A DNA stretch of 64,000 bases, taken from contig JAFEMH010003631.1 in the NCBI GenBank assembly GCA_022495995.1, forward strand, positions 1-64,000, given 5' to 3'. Every line of letters starts with the position of its first letter. Within the stretch, counting starts at the first letter, position 1. The position numbers and the translations under genes are program-made. The notes under the pieces were generated by a model, which did not search any database, was not told the origin of the DNA, and was given only the letters and a program-made list of their open reading frames with translations. Source of the DNA: Adenophora triphylla var. japonica (lineage: Eukaryota; Streptophyta; Magnoliopsida; Asterales; Campanulaceae). Of the stretch, positions 12,031-24,526 are shown in pieces.

Positions 12031-13156
12031 TTAACAGAGTGTGATTTGGGTTGGTTGAACGGTGCAAAGAGAAATTAATGCACAGTGTGTGAGATTGTGT
12101 GCAAAGAGGAGGAAGAACAAAGGGTTTTGTCAAGGTTTATGGGGGATGGGACGGATGTGAGGTATATTAAATACTCACAGCTCCCCCTTTCCTACTAAAA
12201 TTAGGAATCCTTCTCCAAACAGGTTTAACATACCACAAAATCCTTAGAAGTCCTCCAACGGCTAGAAACCTTTGAGGTTACTACACACAAGCACCTTCCA
12301 AGAAAATAAGGGATCAAAAATAAATCAAGATTTTGTAAGATTTTTATGGGAACAAAAAATACTTCGGCCATATCTTTAATCAAAACAGAATCCCAAAAGA
12401 ATTTTTCAACCTTTTCAAACAAGGATTGATACACACCTTTTTCTTTCATAAAAGATATTGGAGATCAAAAACCTATATAATCAAAGAGTGAATTAAGAGA
12501 GAAAATTAATTAACTAACATATTTACAAAGCTCCTATATGTCCTAAAATGCAATATGCCTAGCATGATGCAAACACACAAGTGAAGGAAATATTCTCAGC
12601 TTATGGATGTGGCATAGGATGTGAGTCACATATTGGGACACATTTAGATCACAAAAAGTCAATGAGCAGTAATCCAATCTGCACAGCCTCTAGGATGCAT
12701 CCACCAATTTTTTGTTGTGGATTTTTGCAATGTGAGTAGCTTTCACTTTACTTGATCCCAAAGATAGCCCTTTTTCCCAATGATCTTATCAAGTTTGACT
12801 TCAAGATTTCTTATGAAAATCACTTGATCACAATGGTATGGCTTCATACTAAGGGTGAAGCAGCTGTTTCTCACACATATATATAAATTTTTTTTTTTCC
12901 TTTTTAGCACCCACTGTGAGGTACCTAGGAAGGTTATACCAAGTTATCAAAAGATAACATGGACAGGAAATACTCACAATTAAGTGATCAAAAATAATGT
13001 CAAAGATGAAGACTCACAAGTGACCACACTGAGAAATTTCGTGCTAATGCATGATATTTTTGGATTTTTCTTTTATGATTTTTTTTTTTTTTTTTTTTCG
13101 ATTAAACTAATCTACGAGATGTGTTAGAGGATGTGAGACACATCGGTCTCACAACC
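12031..13156 (-). other. Copia spacer between RNase H and extra ORF
   Basis: No supported gene. It holds low-complexity T- and A-rich runs (near 12890 and 13080) and several copies of a 'gatgtg' type word (for example 'ggatgtgagtcacat' near 12618), a word that also recurs in the LTRs. It may be the leader of a subgenomic transcript for the extra ORF. Confidence 0.45.
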
Positions 13157-14725
13157 TTAGATATCACACAAGCCAAGAGACTTCCTCAAGGAGGAAAATC
13201 TCTCCAAATCTAATGCCTTTGTAAATATATCAGCCAATTGGTTTTCAGTCCCAACAAATTCCAGACACACAGTTTTTTGCTCTACAAGATCTCTAATGAA
13301 ATGATGTCTAATATCAATGTGCTTTGTTCTAGAATGTTGAACAGGATTTTTAGATATGTCCAAGGCACTTTTGTTATCACAAAAAGCAGTCAAAACTTTG
13401 CTATTTAATCCATAATCTTTTAGCATTTGATTCATCCAAAGTAATTGTGTGCGGCAACTCCCAAGGGCAACATATTCGGCCTCGGCGGTGGACAAGGACA
13501 CACAATTTTGCTTCCTACTATACCAAGACACAAGATTATTACCTAGGTAGAAACATTCACCGGTGGTACTCTTTCTATCATCACTATTTCCGGCCAATCG
13601 AATCGGTGTACCCAACCAAATTTGTGTTTGTTTCTTTAGAGTAATGCGGACCTAGGTTCACAGTCCCACTCACATACCTAATGATCCTTTTCAATGCTTT
13701 AAGATGGGACACTTTAGGGTTGGCTTGGTATCTAGCACGAGACATACACCGAACATAATGTCGGGTCTACTTGCAGGTGAGGTAAAGCAAACTTCCTATC
13801 ATGCTTCTATAAAGGGTTTGATCAACACTCTCACCATCGAATCATGACTTAGTTTTTGGGAAGATCCCATTGGGGTTCTTTGATGTGAAGAGTGTTCAAG
13901 CTCAAACTTTTTCACAAGATTCTTGGCATACTTAGGCGTGAAATGAACATACCATCTTTGAATTGCTTAATCTGTAAGCCTAAGAAAAGTTCAACTCACC
14001 TACCATACTCATCTCAAATGTGGAAGTCATGCTATCCACAAATTCGGCTAGCATTGGATCGAATTTGATCCAAACACAATATCATCTACATAGATTTGTG
14101 CCACAAGAATCTCTTTCTTGTTTCTCCTCACAAACAAGGTTTTGTCAACCTCACCTCTCTTGAATCCTAGTTGAAGCAAATGGTCGGTCAACCTACCATA
14201 CCAAGCTCTAGGGGCTTGCTTTAGCCCATACGTAGCTTTCTTCGGTTATACACATGATTAGAATATTTAGAGTCCACAAAGCCTTTAGGTTGTTCAACAT
14301 AGGCTTCCTCATTTAATATCCCATTTAAAAAGGCACTCTTGACATCCATTTGATGAAGAGTAATCTTGAGGTAACAAGCAATGGCTAACAAAAGCCTAAT
14401 GGACTCAATTCTTGCAACAGAGCAAATGTCTCCTCAAAGTCAATTCCACCATTTGAGTATAACCTTGAGCAACTAACCTAGCTTTATTTCTAGTTATCAC
14501 ACCTTGCTCATCGGTTTTGTTCTTAAAAATCCATTTGGTTCCTATGACATTACCATGTGAGGGTCTAGGAACAAGAGTCCATACCTCATTCTTTTCAAAT
14601 TGAATTAATTCATCTTGCATAGCCATAATCCGATCGGCATCTTTCAATGCTTCAAGAACATTCTTAGGTTCAATTTTAGAAATAAAACAACGAAGCTTAC
14701 GGGAGTATGCGAGGAGCAACTCCAT
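13157..14725 (-). pseudogene. copia reverse transcriptase and RNase H
   Basis: On the minus strand the RT begins near 14725 with EALKDADRIMAMQDE and GTKWIFKNK, typical of the copia RVT_2 family. The active-site motif YVDDIVFG is readable at about 14092-14069. RNase H (13615-13157) contains the DDRKSTTGE...LGN and STAEAEYVALGS motifs and ends LGLCDI. Frameshifts between 13640 and 14400 break the reading frame. In RNase H a CRTQLLW reads where CC-Q-LLW is usual, because CTG appears as CCG. The enzyme copies element RNA into DNA in cytoplasmic particles. Confidence 0.85.
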
Positions 14726-15093
14726 AAACCAGCCATCTTTCTATAATCAACTTTGTCCTTTTGTCTAGTTCTCACTTGAGCATGCACATCTCCCACAACT
14801 TGTGAAGTGGGGTGGTTTTTCTGGATTTTGAAGGGATATCCTTTGACCTATCCACACACCCATTCACATTTCCTTCGGAGCATCATCCTGATCGGAATCG
14901 GAAGGCTGTCCTCGATTACAGGAGTTTGAGTGGATGTGGGTGCAGATGTGGGTTCGAATGTGGAGCGAGATGTGTCCACATCCTTGGTTACATCCTTGTC
15001 GGGTTCATCATTTTTAACAAAGCCTTTGGAAGTTTCTTTTGCTTTTTCAAGACTGTTTCTTCATCCTTCCGATCCGGCAAGCAACCTGAAACA

Positions 15094-16226
15094 TCATCCT
15101 CGGCCAGTCTTGAGGTTAAGATCAAGTGAGTCATCAAATTTAACATTAGCGAGATTCCATAATGGTCTTAGTTTTGAGATTGAAAACTCTGTAAGCTCTA
15201 CTGTTGGTGGAATAGCCCATGAAAATTGCTTTGTCACTTTTTGAATCAAACTTGGACAGTATTCTCTATCATTGAGAATATAACAAACACAACCAAACAC
15301 ATGAAAATATTTTACGGTTGGTTTCTTTCCAAGGAGAATTTGATATGGGGTGACAGTGCTACCAATTCTTAGGAACACCCTATTGCGCAATGTGGCAAGC
15401 AAGGTGTTTAAAGCTTACGCCCAAAATTTTTGGACAAGTTCTTTGAACTTAGCATGACTCTAGCCATTTCTTGCAAGGTTCTATTCTTTCTTTCGGCAAT
15501 TCCATTTCTTTGTGGGGTGATTGGTGCAGAAACTCATGAGTGATTCCACTTAGAATTGCAAAAATTGGTGAACATTTGATTCTCATATTCGGTGCCATGA
15601 GTCGACCTAATCCTCACAGCCTTAAGACCATACTGATTTCTAACTCTTTTGTACCAATTCTTGAATTCTCCAATTGTTTCGACTTTTCTCTTAAGAACAT
15701 TACCCAAGTGTACCTAGAATAATCATCAACACACACAAAGGCATACTTTTTCCTACCAAAGCTTTCTACTTCAATAGGTCCCATTAAATCGGTGTGAATC
15801 ATCTCCAAACATCTAGTTGTGGAGCATTGTTGGACCTTTTTATGTGATGCTTTTGTTTGTTTTCCCTTTTGACATGAACCACGTACATCGGGGTTCTTGA
15901 AGTTCGGTTTAGGGAGGTCTTTAATGGCTTGAGCCTTTGAAGTTCTTCCGAGTTCTACGGCTAGCATGCCCTAATTTTTGGTGCCACAGATTGACATCAT
16001 TAGCTTTTGAGCTTAGGCAAGAAAGATTGTCACCAAATTGGTAACAATTATCGCCAGATCTAGGACCGGTAAACATACATTTATTATCCTTATCAAATAC
16101 TTCACACAAGTGCTTATCAAACTTCACAAATAGGTCATCATCACATAGTTGATCGATGCTTATTAGGTTGGCTTTCAAGCCTTCCACATGGTACACATTG
16201 TGCAATTCTTGGGAGACCCTTGACAT
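15094..16226 (-). pseudogene. copia integrase
   Basis: The minus strand shows the pre-integrase zinc-binding region with LWHQKLGHAS (16226-15921), then the core with HTDLMGPIEVES and FVCVDDYSRYTW (15967-15614), then the C-terminal part with TPYQILLGKKPTVKYFHVFG (15402-15094). These lie in three frames separated by frameshifts. All domains of the family are present and in the usual order, so the protein was full-length before the breaks (or before consensus errors). Confidence 0.85.
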
Positions 16227-16320
16227 CTAGGGTTCCTTTCCCAACAATCTTTCCTTGAGCACCTCCACCAAAATTTACTTTCCCTCCATGTATTACTTCA
16301 TAATCAAGAAGGACAGCCTT

Positions 16321-16380
16321 GGTTTCCGGTCATGTGCCTAGAGCACCCACTATCAAAATACCAAGAGCCGAGACAATACT
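16321..16380 (-). pseudogene. copia aspartic protease active site
   Basis: The minus strand encodes WYFDSGCSRHMTGN, the copia retropepsin active site (DSGC) that processes Gag-Pol. The surrounding protease frame cannot be followed for long because of frameshifts on both sides. Confidence 0.75.
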
Positions 16381-17004
16381 CTTGAGGGAAGAGTAGACAA
16401 CATTGCAGGTGGTAATTGGTTTGGCTACCCACTGTTTAACAGTTTTCTTTTTGGGTTGCAGAGGTCTCGGATTGACTGGATGTGTGTTAGGATGTGCATA
16501 CATCTTCTCACACATCCGAGGCATTTAAAACTACCAGATTTTTTATCGGCCTTGAGTTTGTAATGAAGGGCCTAATGTGACCGGGGAGCTAGGCGATAAT
16601 GGCAAATGTAATGCCTCTTCCTTGGTCTCTTCTCACTTAGAATGACTTTTTCTTTAAAAACTTGTTTTTCACACTTTTAGAGGTAGAACCCTCATATCCC
16701 TCCTTTACAAAATTATTTTCAAAACCTATACCAATCTTGTCACGTTGACCCATGGAAAAAGCTTCTTCCATTTTCATTTTACTTTTGTTTAGCTTAGTAA
16801 AAAGTATTATCGGCTTTTTCACATTCATTCTTGAATTTTTCAAGGTCAACTTCTCTTTTGGTCACAAGGACTTCTAGTCTTGCAATGGTACCCTTTTGAG
16901 CATCATTTTCTTTTGAAAGTACGGCTTTTTCATCTTCACAAGCAAACAATTTATCGACAGAGATTTGTTTACCTTAACAAGTACCTCAATTTTGTCCAAT
17001 CTTT

Positions 17005-18284
17005 TCATCCAATCGTATGCGGCTCCTTGTATGTGGCAAAGAGTTCCTCATAGGGAATGTCTCTTTCTTCATCTTCATCATCTGAATCTCCTTTTATAGA
17101 GAAACAGTTCGGCACTAGTTCGGATGTGACACCGGATGTGTACACAACCGAGCCCACATCCAAGGGATTTTCGGAGTATTTTCTTCTATATCTCGAAAAG
17201 GCATTAAACACGTAATGGCAATTTAAGACAGACATATTAGCCACTTCTTCTTCCTCATCCTCACGGTCACTAAGGGTAGCAGTTAAGCTCATTCCCTTCT
17301 TTTTAAGTGTGTTAGCACACTCATTGGCATAATGACCAAAGCCACGACATGCCCTACATTGGACAGATTCGAGATGATTTATTTTCAAAACTTGGTTTCT
17401 TGAATCCGGTGTCGGTGCTAGGTTTTGGCTTTTCAAAGAAGATCGAAGTAGGTCTATTGGGAATTTGCTTATCCTTCTATTTTTCGGTATAGAACTGAAT
17501 TTCTTTGAAATAAAAGCTACATCCTCATCTTGAAGATTAGACTTGTCAATTTCGAGGATAATTCCACAAGCTCTCTTGGTAGAGCGGCGGCACTTTTAAG
17601 GGCAAGACTCGTGTGTTTTGTTTTTCTTCGAGCCTCAAGGTTAAGCTCAAACACAGTCAAGATTCCTATGATGGTGTCAAGACCTACAGTATTTGTGTCC
17701 TTTGTTTCTTCAATCACAGCTACTTTAATGTTAAACCTCTCAGGCAAGGTCCTTAGAATCTTACTAACAAGTCTTGCATTGGAGATAGATTCTCCTAGAC
17801 TTGTGCATTCATTTGAAATCTCATGAATCTTAGCGGCATATGACACAATATCCTCGGTTTCTTCCATTCGAAGTAACTTTCCAGGCCTATCCATTAAAAT
17901 TCTAAGCCTGGTAGCCTTCACACTTGGTGCTCCCTCACATTGAGTTTGCAAAATATCCCAAGCAGTTTTTGCTATACTTTCATTTGTTATAAGCTTGTAC
18001 ATATTCCCGAAACATGGTGGAAATAGCACCCATGGCTTTTGAATTGTAATTAGCGGCTTGTATTTCATCAAGAGTCCATTGTTCTTCGTGTTTTCTTTCA
18101 AAGAAGGACTCACCAACACCGTAAGATGGCTTTTTCTCCACGGTAGGAGGTTGCCATGCAACAAGAATGCACATCCAAGCTCTTTCATCAATACTTTTGA
18201 TGTAATTTCGCATCTTAGACTTCCAAAGAGAATAATTTGTGCCATCGAGACAGGAGGCCTATTTTGGTGATTTTGGCATTCCAT
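17005..18284 (-). pseudogene. copia Gag (UBN2 type) with CCHC zinc knuckle
   Basis: Gag forms the particle that packages element RNA. It starts with MECQNHQNRPPVSM near 18284. The frame shifts early, and MRNYIKSIDERAWMCILV continues in another frame (18213-17980). AKTAWDILQTQCEG and LVSKILRTLPERFNIKV follow (near 17960-17700), typical of copia Gag of the UBN2 family. The CCHC zinc knuckle C-X2-C-X4-H-X4-C (CRACRGFGHYANEC) lies near 17360-17320, followed by an acidic DREDEEEEV segment. Neighbours are the primer site upstream and protease downstream. Confidence 0.85.
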
Positions 18285-18327
18285 AATGACTACACTTTCG
18301 GATCAACACTCGGTAATATTTCGAGAG

Positions 18328-18341
18328 TTGGCTCGATACCA
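18328..18341 (-). promoter_or_regulatory. Primer binding site of the copia element
   Basis: The minus strand reads TGGTATCGAGCCAA three bases inside the 5' LTR. The usual plant copia site for initiator Met tRNA is TGGTATCAGAGCC; the copy here differs by CAGAG read as CGAG, the same CAG alteration seen elsewhere. Confidence 0.8.
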
Positions 18342-18343
18342 AT

Positions 18344-19109
18344 TGAAAGTTTCGTGTAGCTAGGAAACTTGGATCACGCAATAGGCAAAGGATGTGAGTA
18401 CGAGATGTGTCTCACAATCGTCCACACATCCACGAGATAATGCGGCGGAATAAAATAAATAAAAGTAAATTAAATGCAATAACTCAAGAGTTATATACGC
18501 CTTCGATCGTGTGATCGACAAACTAGGCTTACGCCCAAAAACTTTTCACTATAAAAACTTATGTTTCTTACAAAAACAAATAAGTGAAAAACTAAAATAT
18601 GAAAATACTAAACAAGTTCTAATCACCTTCTATGATATGAACAACTCCCCTTTCCCAAGTAGGACTTATTCAATCAGAAGTAAAACAAGAGAACTTTATG
18701 AAAACCTAGATGTGAGTTACGGATGTAAGCTCACAACCTAAACACAACTCAATCGAAAGCTATGAAGTATGTATGTTTTTCTCTCTAAAAACCGTAGCTT
18801 CTCTTTGTGCTGAATGTCTTGTATTTATAGTGCACCATTGAGAAGATCTTCATGCAATCGACTTCTTCCATTGTGAGATTCCTTTTCCTATATGAAAACA
18901 TATAACACACTCACAAGGAAATCAAATATTAGTAGGTTAGTCCTAATATAAAACTATGTACATAAATAAAAGATATTTACATAATTACAACCTCTTAATA
19001 AAAGTAAGATACTTATAAATCTCCATGAAAGTCTCAAAATCTTCTTACCATAATAGAAGACAAATTAAATAAGGAAACATAAATATGTTCCCAAAAACTC
19101 ACGTTTTCA
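18344..19109 (-). repeat. 5' LTR of the copia element
   Basis: This direct repeat has the same length (766 bp) as 8749-9514. A TATAAATA box on the minus strand at 18829-18822 marks the promoter. Relative to the other LTR, seven CAG/CTG sites in its first 200 bp read CGAG, CGG, CGA, TCG or CG. Confidence 0.95.
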
Positions 19110-19191
19110 AATACAAGATCAAAAGTCAATGGAGGCACTTAACCCCTTGTATAATACTCTCTACATCAATCCAACGTGAGTTGAATACTTA

Positions 19192-19426
19192 CTCCCCCCG
19201 TCTCATGATAATCTACGAAATTATGCCTTTTGAACATTTCACAATAATTTACACTTTTTTAAAATAAAAATGAGATCCACTTCTCTCTACTAACTACCAT
19301 TATCCACTTACTCCACTTTCTCTCTCCTACCCAACCATCTATACTCACAACACATCACTTTTTTCACTTTTCTCCTTAATTTCCGCACCTTCCCAAAAAA
19401 TGTGTATATTTGTGGGATGGAGGGAG
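19192..19426. mobile_element. Stowaway-like MITE
   Basis: Ends CTCCCCCCGTCTC and GGATGGAGGGAG, flanked by TA; AT-rich interior with the 'tctctcctac' words typical of this group here. Confidence 0.8.
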
Positions 19427-19458
19427 TATTTCTTTATTCGTCTGTTATAGGTGAGTAA

Positions 19459-20254
19459 GGCTCCGTTTATTTCACGGAAAATGACTTCCGAAAAATGATT
19501 TTCAGGAAAATGTTTTTCAAAAAAGGAAAACGTTTTTCGAAAAATATTTTCTCTTGTTTGATAAATCTTAAGAAAATGCTTTCCGAAAAACAATTTTCGA
19601 GAAGTTTGTGAAAAAATAATTTTAATATGGGTGGGTGGGATAGGCACGGGTAGAGGAGTTAAAAAAAAATATAATATGAGTAAAAAAAATTTTTTTTTTT
19701 TGGAGGGGGGGTGTAGGCGGGGTGGGGGTAGGGGGTTGGGTGGGGTAGACAGGGAAGCGAAAAAAAATGAGAATTTTTTTTTTTTTGGGTGGGGGTGGGG
19801 GTAGGGAGTAGGCGGGGTGGGGGTAGGGGTTGGGTGGGGTAGATGACGGGAAGCGAAAAAAAATGAGAATTTTTTTTTTTTTTTGGTGGGGAGGGTAGGG
19901 GTAGGGGGTAGGCGGGGTGGGGGTAGGGGGTTGGGTGGGGTAGACAGGGATTCGAAAAAAAATAAGTAAAAAATTTTTTTTTTTTTTTGGGGGGGGGGGT
20001 AGGGGGGGGGGTGGAGTGCTAGGAGTTTTCCGAAAAACGACTTCCTTAGGTGAAATCCGGAAGTTGTTTTCCTTAGGAAACAAGCCTATTTTTCATTGAC
20101 AGGAAAATGTTTTCCGTTGACTTCATTTTTCGTGGTTTTACCAAACACCGGAATATGGGGAAAACGTTTTTCCCATTTTTCGGTGTTTGGTAAACCACGA
20201 AAAACGTTTTTCGAAAAACGTTTTTCGAACATTTTCCTGAAAACAAAAGGAGCC
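19459..20254. mobile_element. Tourist-like (PIF/Harbinger) MITE, 796 bp
   Basis: Terminal inverted repeats are GGCTCCGTTTATTTC and AACAAAAGGAGCC, with a TAA target duplication at 19456-19458 and 20255-20257. Arms of about 210 bp rich in 'gaaaaacg' fold back on each other. The centre carries the G-rich minisatellite at 19672-20030. Confidence 0.8.
19672..20030. repeat. G-rich minisatellite inside the MITE
   Basis: Four imperfect units of roughly 85-100 bp each combine a T-run, a G-rich block (for example GGCGGGGTGGGGGTAGGGG) and 'aagcgaaaaaaaatgagaa'. Runs of three or more G separated by one or two bases make G-quadruplex formation likely on the plus strand. Confidence 0.85.
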
Positions 20255-20257
20255 TAA

Positions 20258-20678
20258 GGGGGCGTTTGTTTTTTTATTTTAAGCCTTGTTTGCCTCTTAA
20301 CACTTATTCATTAAGAGGATTAGAGAAATAAGTGTGTTTTTTTTTTTTTTTTTTAATAAGGCTTGTTAGGCTCTTAAAATCCTCTTAATTTTAAGTGGTT
20401 AAAATGTTGCTGAATTGCCTCTGAAAGCCACTGTTTCATATTTAGTTTTGGTTAATTTTTTTTTAAACTGTTTACTGTTTCATATTGCATTTACGTTTAT
20501 TTTTTTTTATTTTTTTTATTTTTTTAATTTTTTTTAAGCTGTTTGAGATAATGAATTCGGATAGAAAATCAAACAACTTATCCAATTCGGAATCGGTTTC
20601 GATTCTTGCCTCTTAATCATTCACCATTTTCTAACCGAAATCGATTTGACTTATCACTTAAAAAAAACAAAAACCCCC
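20258..20678. mobile_element. Tourist-like MITE, 421 bp
   Basis: Terminal inverted repeats GGGGGCGTTTGTTTTTT and AAAAAACAAAAACCCCC, flanked by TAA (20255-20257 and 20679-20681). The left TAA is shared with the preceding MITE. Confidence 0.8.
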
Positions 20679-20681
20679 TAA

Positions 20682-22765
20682 ATATTGTCCAAAATGACAA
20701 TTTTTATATACTATTTCTTTCACCCATTGTCTCTTCTACTTTACTTTTATACTAACAACACCAATCAACTTACTAATCCTTTCACGCATTCTCTCACATA
20801 TTTTATTTTTTCATATTCACAAACACCTCATTTTACTAATTCTCCCCCCTACTTTTTTTTAATTTTTGTGCCTAATTTTTTATTCTTCACTCACATGAAA
20901 CGAACGAAAGGAATATAAAATCGGGTAGGTCCATCAGTGATTTGAGGTAGAGTATATTGATTTTTTTCATCTAAAAATGCATGATCTCCTATGTCTTGTG
21001 ATACAGTATATTTATTTATTTTAGAAAAATCCAAAAAAAAAGTTTAGCTTCTATAATACTCTATTCAAGTTATTTTTTATCAAAAAATGTTAACTATTCC
21101 CTCCGTCTCATCCGAATAATATGCACAAATTTCTATTTTGAGTATCTCATTTAAAAAGACACACTCCTAATATGAATTTGTTTTAATACTTCTTTATTCA
21201 ATGTGAACCACTTATTAAAATTACAATAACTATCTAGTAACTATTCTCTGCCCTATTTTCTCTCTCCTACATCACTTTATATACTCACAACATTTACTGA
21301 ACTATACACTCTCCTTAATACCCATTATTAACCGATTGGACACCCGCACTGTCTTTGTATTCCTTCGTTACATCGAATCGAAATTTCTGTTTGTTGAATA
21401 ACAGTCAACGTCCGTTGATATCGAAGCAATTTCTTTGTCTCCTCCCAATACCCCTTGTTCTCATCCTAATAATGGACGATTCGCTTGAGAATTTTGTTGT
21501 TATTGACTTATTGAAAACATATGAGGATATGGTGGAATCCAGTGATGTTGAATTTAAGTGGGTTCGTACGTATAGCGAGTTGTATTTATTTAATTTTAAT
21601 TTTGACTTTTCAAAATATAATTACTTCTCATATAATTTTGAAAATTTATTAAAAAACATTTATTTATTTTTATATTTGAAAGGAAATGACTTAATTAATT
21701 ATATATTAAAAAATAATTAATTTAATATAGTAGTTATTTTATTTTAAATTTTGATTATTTAAATTTGAAAATTTTATATTATACAACTTTAAGTTCATTT
21801 AACCTCTTAAGAACTAATACGCATTTTAAACTGATTCATTTCGTCAATTATGTTCAAATCACATGTGTGTTAACTGACTTTTCTAACGAAATCCGTTAAA
21901 AAATCCTATTTTGCAAACAAAGTGATAAACCAGGCCCTATTTCTCTAAATTTTAGACGTCAGATCCCAAACTGCTACTATCCCGTGAAAGTTAGGCCCTA
22001 TTTTATAATTTACCCAAAAAATATTTATGCATCTACCATAAAATTTAATACGAAATACACTTTCAAATATTCCTTAAAACAAAAAAAATATACATTCATT
22101 TTTTGAATGAAAGTGCAGTATTCTCTTCATTTTATAATAAATATATTTGACTTGTAAAAATTTGAAGTATGGAATAACTATTGTCACCACATAATTAATT
22201 TACTTATTTATTATATTCATTAAAGTTTGAAAAATAATTCAATATCTTACAAAATTACCCTTTATATCAATCTTAACCATTTTCTTTCCCTTTCTTCTGT
22301 TTTTGTTAGTTTTTATCTTCTTCCCTTTTGTTTTCCAATTCCCTTCAATCATACTTATAAAAATAAAAGGTACCCTCTCCACCCCCAAATAAATGTCAAA
22401 AGTATTTTTTTTATTTCGAATGCAAATAGTAAAAACATTTGTTTCGAAATGATTGTTTATTAAAAAAAAATTATTCATTATACACTAACAAATTGATGCA
22501 TCTTATTGCAACATTTTTGCCATTTTCGTTCGTTTCATATTAAATTAGACTATTTAAAATAATAAAGGTTTTATATTTTATATTTAATGAAATTCATTTG
22601 TCATATTTGTCACAATAATTTATTTACTATTTTTCTCACTTATACTCTCTCTTATTTTATTTTTCATACCATAACATTTTTTTCCACTCACTTTTTCTTA
22701 ATTTTTATTAAATATTATGATAAAAAAGTTAATATGATTTAAGTCTAGACGAAAAAAAGTATCTA
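20682..22765. other. AT-rich intergenic DNA with element fragments
   Basis: A Stowaway-type end (TCCCTCCGTCTCATCC) lies near 21100 without a clear partner. Near 21355-21600 is a short ORF with MDDSLENFVVIDLLKTYEDM that I do not recognise; it could be an exon scrap captured by a larger element. Around 21830-22010, 'taaaccaggccctattt' and 'aagttaggccctatttt' suggest part of a Mutator-like MITE. No gene is supported. Confidence 0.5.
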
Positions 22766-23041
22766 CTCCCTCCGTCCCATTTCAAGCTTCACTTTTTGTT
22801 AAAATGGATGTCCCGTTAAAAGTTTTACCTTTCCTAAAATGACAATGAATTTTTACTATTTCACTCACTAATTCTCTCTCCTATTTCACTATTATACTCA
22901 TAACACTTTTTAAATTTACTATTTTCTCCACTTATTCTCTCTCCTATTTTACTTTACACTCACAATATTTTTTCTTTCCATCTATTTTTTTAATTTGCTT
23001 AATTTAAAAAAAAGTGTGAATCATGAAACGGGTAGAGGGAG
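22766..23041. mobile_element. Stowaway-like MITE
   Basis: Ends CTCCCTCCGTCCCATTTC and GAAACGGGTAGAGGGAG with TA on both sides. Confidence 0.9.
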
Positions 23042-23299
23042 TATTTTCTATTTAAAGTAATTAAAAGACATTATGTTTAAATTGACATCCGTGATAGAAC
23101 TATGAGTCACCCATTGACACTTAAATAGGAATATAAATGCATGGAAGAATAACCCAATAAATAAAAATTTGTACAATTACTATTAGCAAGTACTGTATAC
23201 AATTACGAATTAATTATTAAATCAAATCTAGAGGTACGGAAACTCTCAACTCAAGACTGACATGGTTATTCAAAACGTAGCAGTTTAATAAAATTGATA

Positions 23300-23664
23300 C
23301 TCCCTCCGTTCCCGTTCAATTGATACCTTGATTTATTTCACGATTTTTTTAAAAATATAAATAAAGTGGGTAGAAATTAGAGAAAATAGAATGTAGAAAT
23401 TAAATGTGTGATAGAGAATAGGAGAGAGAATGTAAAAGTTAAAAATATTTAGTAGAAGAGAGAATGAGTGGGAGGAATAGTAAGTTAATGATTGATTTTT
23501 TTTTGTAAATATGTTAACTTTATAAGGGTATAATGAATGATTTTTTTGTAAATATATGGAGATGACAAGGATATAAATATATGAAAAACTTTCCATTTAA
23601 GGAATGTATCAATTGAAGTGGGACATAAAAAAAAAGTGGATCAATTGAGGTAAGACAGAGATAG
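23300..23664. mobile_element. Stowaway-like MITE
   Basis: The left end is CTCCCTCCGTTCCCG after TA, and the right end is a degenerate GACAGAGATAG before TA. Both arms carry the 'tcaattgatacc' / 'gtatcaattga' word as inverted copies. Confidence 0.75.
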
Positions 23665-24129
23665 TATTAAAATTTACACAAATGATTAGTTTTCTAAATA
23701 TTGCTAGTCTAGGTTGCCTAGTTTCTGCCCTAGCATTAGACGGACATAAAACATCACAATTAACTTCAAATTCGTTCGTATAGTCGCTCTATCCGATAGA
23801 CTCGACTTCAACACCTAGCGATCAGCTAACGATTTTTAGAACCTTGAAAGGCCTATCGACATTTTGAATCTCTGTAATTTGCTTAATCTTCAGTTTTAAC
23901 CATTGTTGTTATTTAAACAATTTTAACCATTGTGCTAATAGATTTTGGTGAAAATGAGTGAATATCTAAAATAATAGTTAAAACCGTTAAAAATAAATAA
24001 TTATGATTGAAATCATAGATTAAACAAATAACGAGAATTCAAAATGTCAATTAACTAGAGGAGGTAAAATAACATTTGTTCTTAATGATTGATCAAGCAA
24101 TCAAAATTATGAAAAACAAAAAACAAATA

Positions 24130-24398
24130 CTCCCTCCATCTCATTCAAAAATATATAAAATTGGTAGTGTGCGAGAATTACTAAAAAGAGTGTATAGTAG
24201 AGTAATTGTTGTAAGTATGAAAAGTGATGTAGCAGAGAGAAAGTGGGATAGAGAATAGTTAGTAGATAGTTATTGTGAGTATGATAAGCGAATCCCACAA
24301 ATAAAAAATATTAAAAATTTTCCATTTTAAAAGTTTGCATTTTTAAATAAAACATCAAAATAAAAATTTGTAACTTTTCGAATTCTAATGAGATATAG
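24130..24398. mobile_element. Stowaway-like MITE (decayed)
   Basis: Left end CTCCCTCCATCTCATTC; the right end AATGAGATATAG is degenerate. The orthologous element in unit 2 is 27730-28299, where another MITE has inserted. Confidence 0.65.
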
Positions 24399-24526
24399 TA
24401 AGTAGAGATTATTGTACAATTAATTGCAGATGACTCAAATCTCATCCGAATCCTTTCAATGGGCCTTTCCCTACTTTAAACCCATCTCCTTTTTTTTCAT
24501 TTTTTTTTTTAATATACTATTCAAAG

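Larger units (their letters stand above)
8749..19109 (-). mobile_element. Complete Ty1/copia retrotransposon, minus strand
   Basis: Two 766-bp direct repeats (8749-9514 and 18344-19109) bound the element and are flanked by a perfect 5-bp target duplication AATAC (8744-8748 and 19110-19114). On the minus strand the order is 5' LTR, primer site, gag, protease, integrase, RT, RNase H, an extra ORF, polypurine tract, 3' LTR; integrase before RT identifies copia. The 10.4-kb length and an extra ORF after pol recall the SIRE lineage, but I cannot confirm the lineage. Coding parts are broken in many places, often at CAG/CTG sites. Confidence 0.95.

Noticed and set aside
19622..20083. A 153-residue Pro/Lys-rich ORF on the minus strand
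   Set aside because: It is the translation of the G-rich minisatellite inside a MITE and has no domain.
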